This document shows positions 5,970 to 6,735 of a stretch of 6,735 nucleotides of DNA, in pieces (within the stretch, counting starts at the first letter, position 1; the number at the start of each line of letters is the position of its first letter). A program made the translations under genes and the position numbers. The DNA is taken from positions 1 through 6,735 of the forward strand of contig JBNJEM010000446.1 of assembly GCA_051745935.1 (NCBI GenBank), in the 5' to 3' direction. The notes beneath the pieces were generated by a model, which was given only the letters and a program-made list of their open reading frames with translations, was not told the origin of the DNA and searched no databases. This DNA comes from JBNJEM01 sp051745935. Its GTDB lineage: Bacteria > Planctomycetota > Planctomycetia > Pirellulales > Pirellulaceae.

Positions 5970-6440
5970 CTAAACGGTCGTTTTTGCTTCCATTTCGAGA
6001 GTCGAGAGCAGTCGCTGTTGTAGGTCCGGGGTCTTGGTCAGCACTGTGTGACGCCGTTCGATCTTCCGTCGGCGTTGGCGCGGGAATATGGTGACCACTT
6101 CGCGGATCCCGTCCAGTTCCGACAACATGCGGGGTAGCGAGATCTTCAGGCCCGCCTGGCGCACCCGCCGATACAGCAAGGCTCGCAACAGCAAGGCAAT
6201 CGTACAATAGAGGGCATGGACTCGGATCTTGGAGTCCGTCCAATGATTCAATGGCCACCATGTTCCCGTGTCGTGCCCTTTCATCTCCTTGAAAACGCCC
6301 TCGATGATGTACTGGCTGCGGCGACCCGAAAGTAGACATCCTGATTTCCAGCACATCCTTTCCAAGCGGTGGAGGGATGCTATCTCACAATCGCCACGGG
6401 CACCAGAGTCTCGGTGTTCCTCTGTGTTACTCAGGTGCAA
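5970..6440 (-). pseudogene. IS1634/IS4-type transposase, C-terminal remnant
   Basis: The frame gives 156 residues, whereas transposases of this group are normally several hundred. The part from about residue 44 onward (below about 6312) is recognisable. YIIEGVFKEMKG carries the Glu (E47) and Lys seven residues later (K54) of the DDE catalytic core's last motif. It is followed by NHWTDSKIRVHALYCTIALLLRALL, a hallmark of IS1634-type transposases, and a basic tail. The two catalytic Asp residues and the N-terminal half are absent. Residues 1 to about 35 look unlike transposase and derive from repeat-like sequence. The 5' truncation means the product cannot be active. The name rests on remembered family motifs. 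Confidence 0.75.
6404..6430. repeat. Possible dispersed CACAGAGGAACAC-type repeat fragment
   Basis: Read on the minus strand this stretch gives AACACAGAGGAACACCGAG. It resembles the degenerate CACAGAGGAACACAGAG tracts common in intergenic regions of many environmental bacteria. It sits exactly where the transposase homology fades, so it may mark the truncation point. The resemblance is from memory, and the copy is short. Confidence 0.35.
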
Positions 6441-6615
6441 ACGGTTCGTGTTCTTTGGGCTGGGGCCCGCCTTGGGGGAAGGATGGGGTTCAAGAGACTG
6501 GCAGGTGGATTAAACTGGAGCCGGTACCGGTTACAGTGAGGGCTGAAGAGATCCGGGCAGCGGGGCTTTGCCGGCGGGTTGTGGAGAGTAATTTACAGTT
6601 TAAGTCTGTTGTTTT
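6441..6615. other. Spacer upstream of the right-edge gene
   Basis: No gene is recognised. One plus-strand frame stays open through this stretch but has no start codon and overlaps the next gene out of frame, so I do not call it. A weak -35-like TTGCCG (6568-6573) lacks a good -10 partner. A stop codon (6601-6603) in the frame of the next gene fixes that gene's first possible start. Confidence 0.4.
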
Positions 6616-6735
6616 ATGTTTGGTCAACATTCCATCGAGATCACTTTTTTGGGCGGCGCCAGTTCTATTGGGGCTTCGTGTACATTGGTGCGAGTGCCTG
6701 GAGCGACCTTCGTGGTCGATTGTGGCGTCCGGTAT
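6616..6735 (+). CDS. Metallo-beta-lactamase-fold hydrolase (beta-CASP/Cft2-like), 5' part
   Basis: The first 40 codons are present and the gene continues beyond the right edge. The peptide shows IEITFLGGASSIGAS (7-21), then CTLVRV and TFVVDCGVR (31-39). A hydrophobic strand, a Gly-rich GG-x-x-x-IG loop, a second strand and a xxVDCG turn form the expected start of the MBL fold as seen in RNA-processing exonucleases of the Cft2/YSH1 group. The metal-binding HxHxDH motif would lie downstream and is not visible, so catalysis cannot be confirmed. The ATG at 6616 is the first start after an in-frame TAA (6601-6603). No strong ribosome-binding site precedes it. Other MBL-fold hydrolases are possible. 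Confidence 0.6.
   Translation, partial: MFGQHSIEITFLGGASSIGASCTLVRVPGATFVVDCGVRY

Noticed and set aside
6400..6735. Open plus-strand frame through the spacer and over the MBL gene
   Set aside because: It has no start codon and no recognised homology, and overlaps the MBL-like start out of frame.
1..6735. CRISPR array, tRNA or rRNA genes
   Set aside because: No regularly spaced repeats of CRISPR length, no cloverleaf-like sequence and no rRNA-like stretch were seen on either strand.
1..6735. A new defence or anti-phage system
   Set aside because: The recognised genes are a two-component pair, an envelope protein pair, a transposase remnant and an edge fragment. Nothing supports a defence module inside this window.

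Overview
The window looks like a piece of a fairly GC-rich planctomycete chromosome. The strongest reason is a DUF1559 gene (type IV pilin-like N-terminus, FADGS-type C-terminus) followed by a small lipoprotein with a carboxypeptidase-regulatory-like domain. This pairing is typical of Planctomycetota. The assignment rests on remembered family features, since no search was run.

Layout. Positions 1-301 hold no convincing gene, only short repeats. From 302 to 2856, on the minus strand, lies a two-component operon transcribed response regulator first: a PhoB/OmpR-family regulator (2167-2856), then a PhoR-type membrane histidine kinase (302-2116). A plausible sigma-70-type promoter and an 11-bp-period direct repeat resembling a Pho box lie upstream of the regulator. 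A run of about 1 kb (2857-3872) separates this operon from the divergent DUF1559 gene. It has no confident gene but several potential RNA structures, ending in a hairpin plus T-rich tract just before the DUF1559 ribosome-binding site. DUF1559 (3873-4997) and the lipoprotein (4997-5461) overlap at TAATG and are probably translationally coupled. A perfect 12-bp-stem hairpin follows.

The right end is patchy. A gene-poor stretch (5534-5969) leads to the C-terminal remnant of an IS1634/IS4-type transposase (5970 to about 6330, minus strand). Its 5' side is replaced by sequence resembling a dispersed CACAGAGGAACAC-type intergenic repeat. At the right edge (6616-6735) begins a plus-strand gene whose first 40 codons read like the first strands of a metallo-beta-lactamase-fold hydrolase of the beta-CASP/Cft2 type. 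It runs off the window.

How the genes work together: the kinase and regulator should form a phosphorelay, most like phosphate sensing (PhoR-PhoB), although no pst or phoU gene is present to confirm the signal. The DUF1559 and lipoprotein pair is probably exported or envelope-associated and has no established function. I see no clear new defence or mobile system. The most interesting unexplained part is the structured leader region between the two divergent operons.
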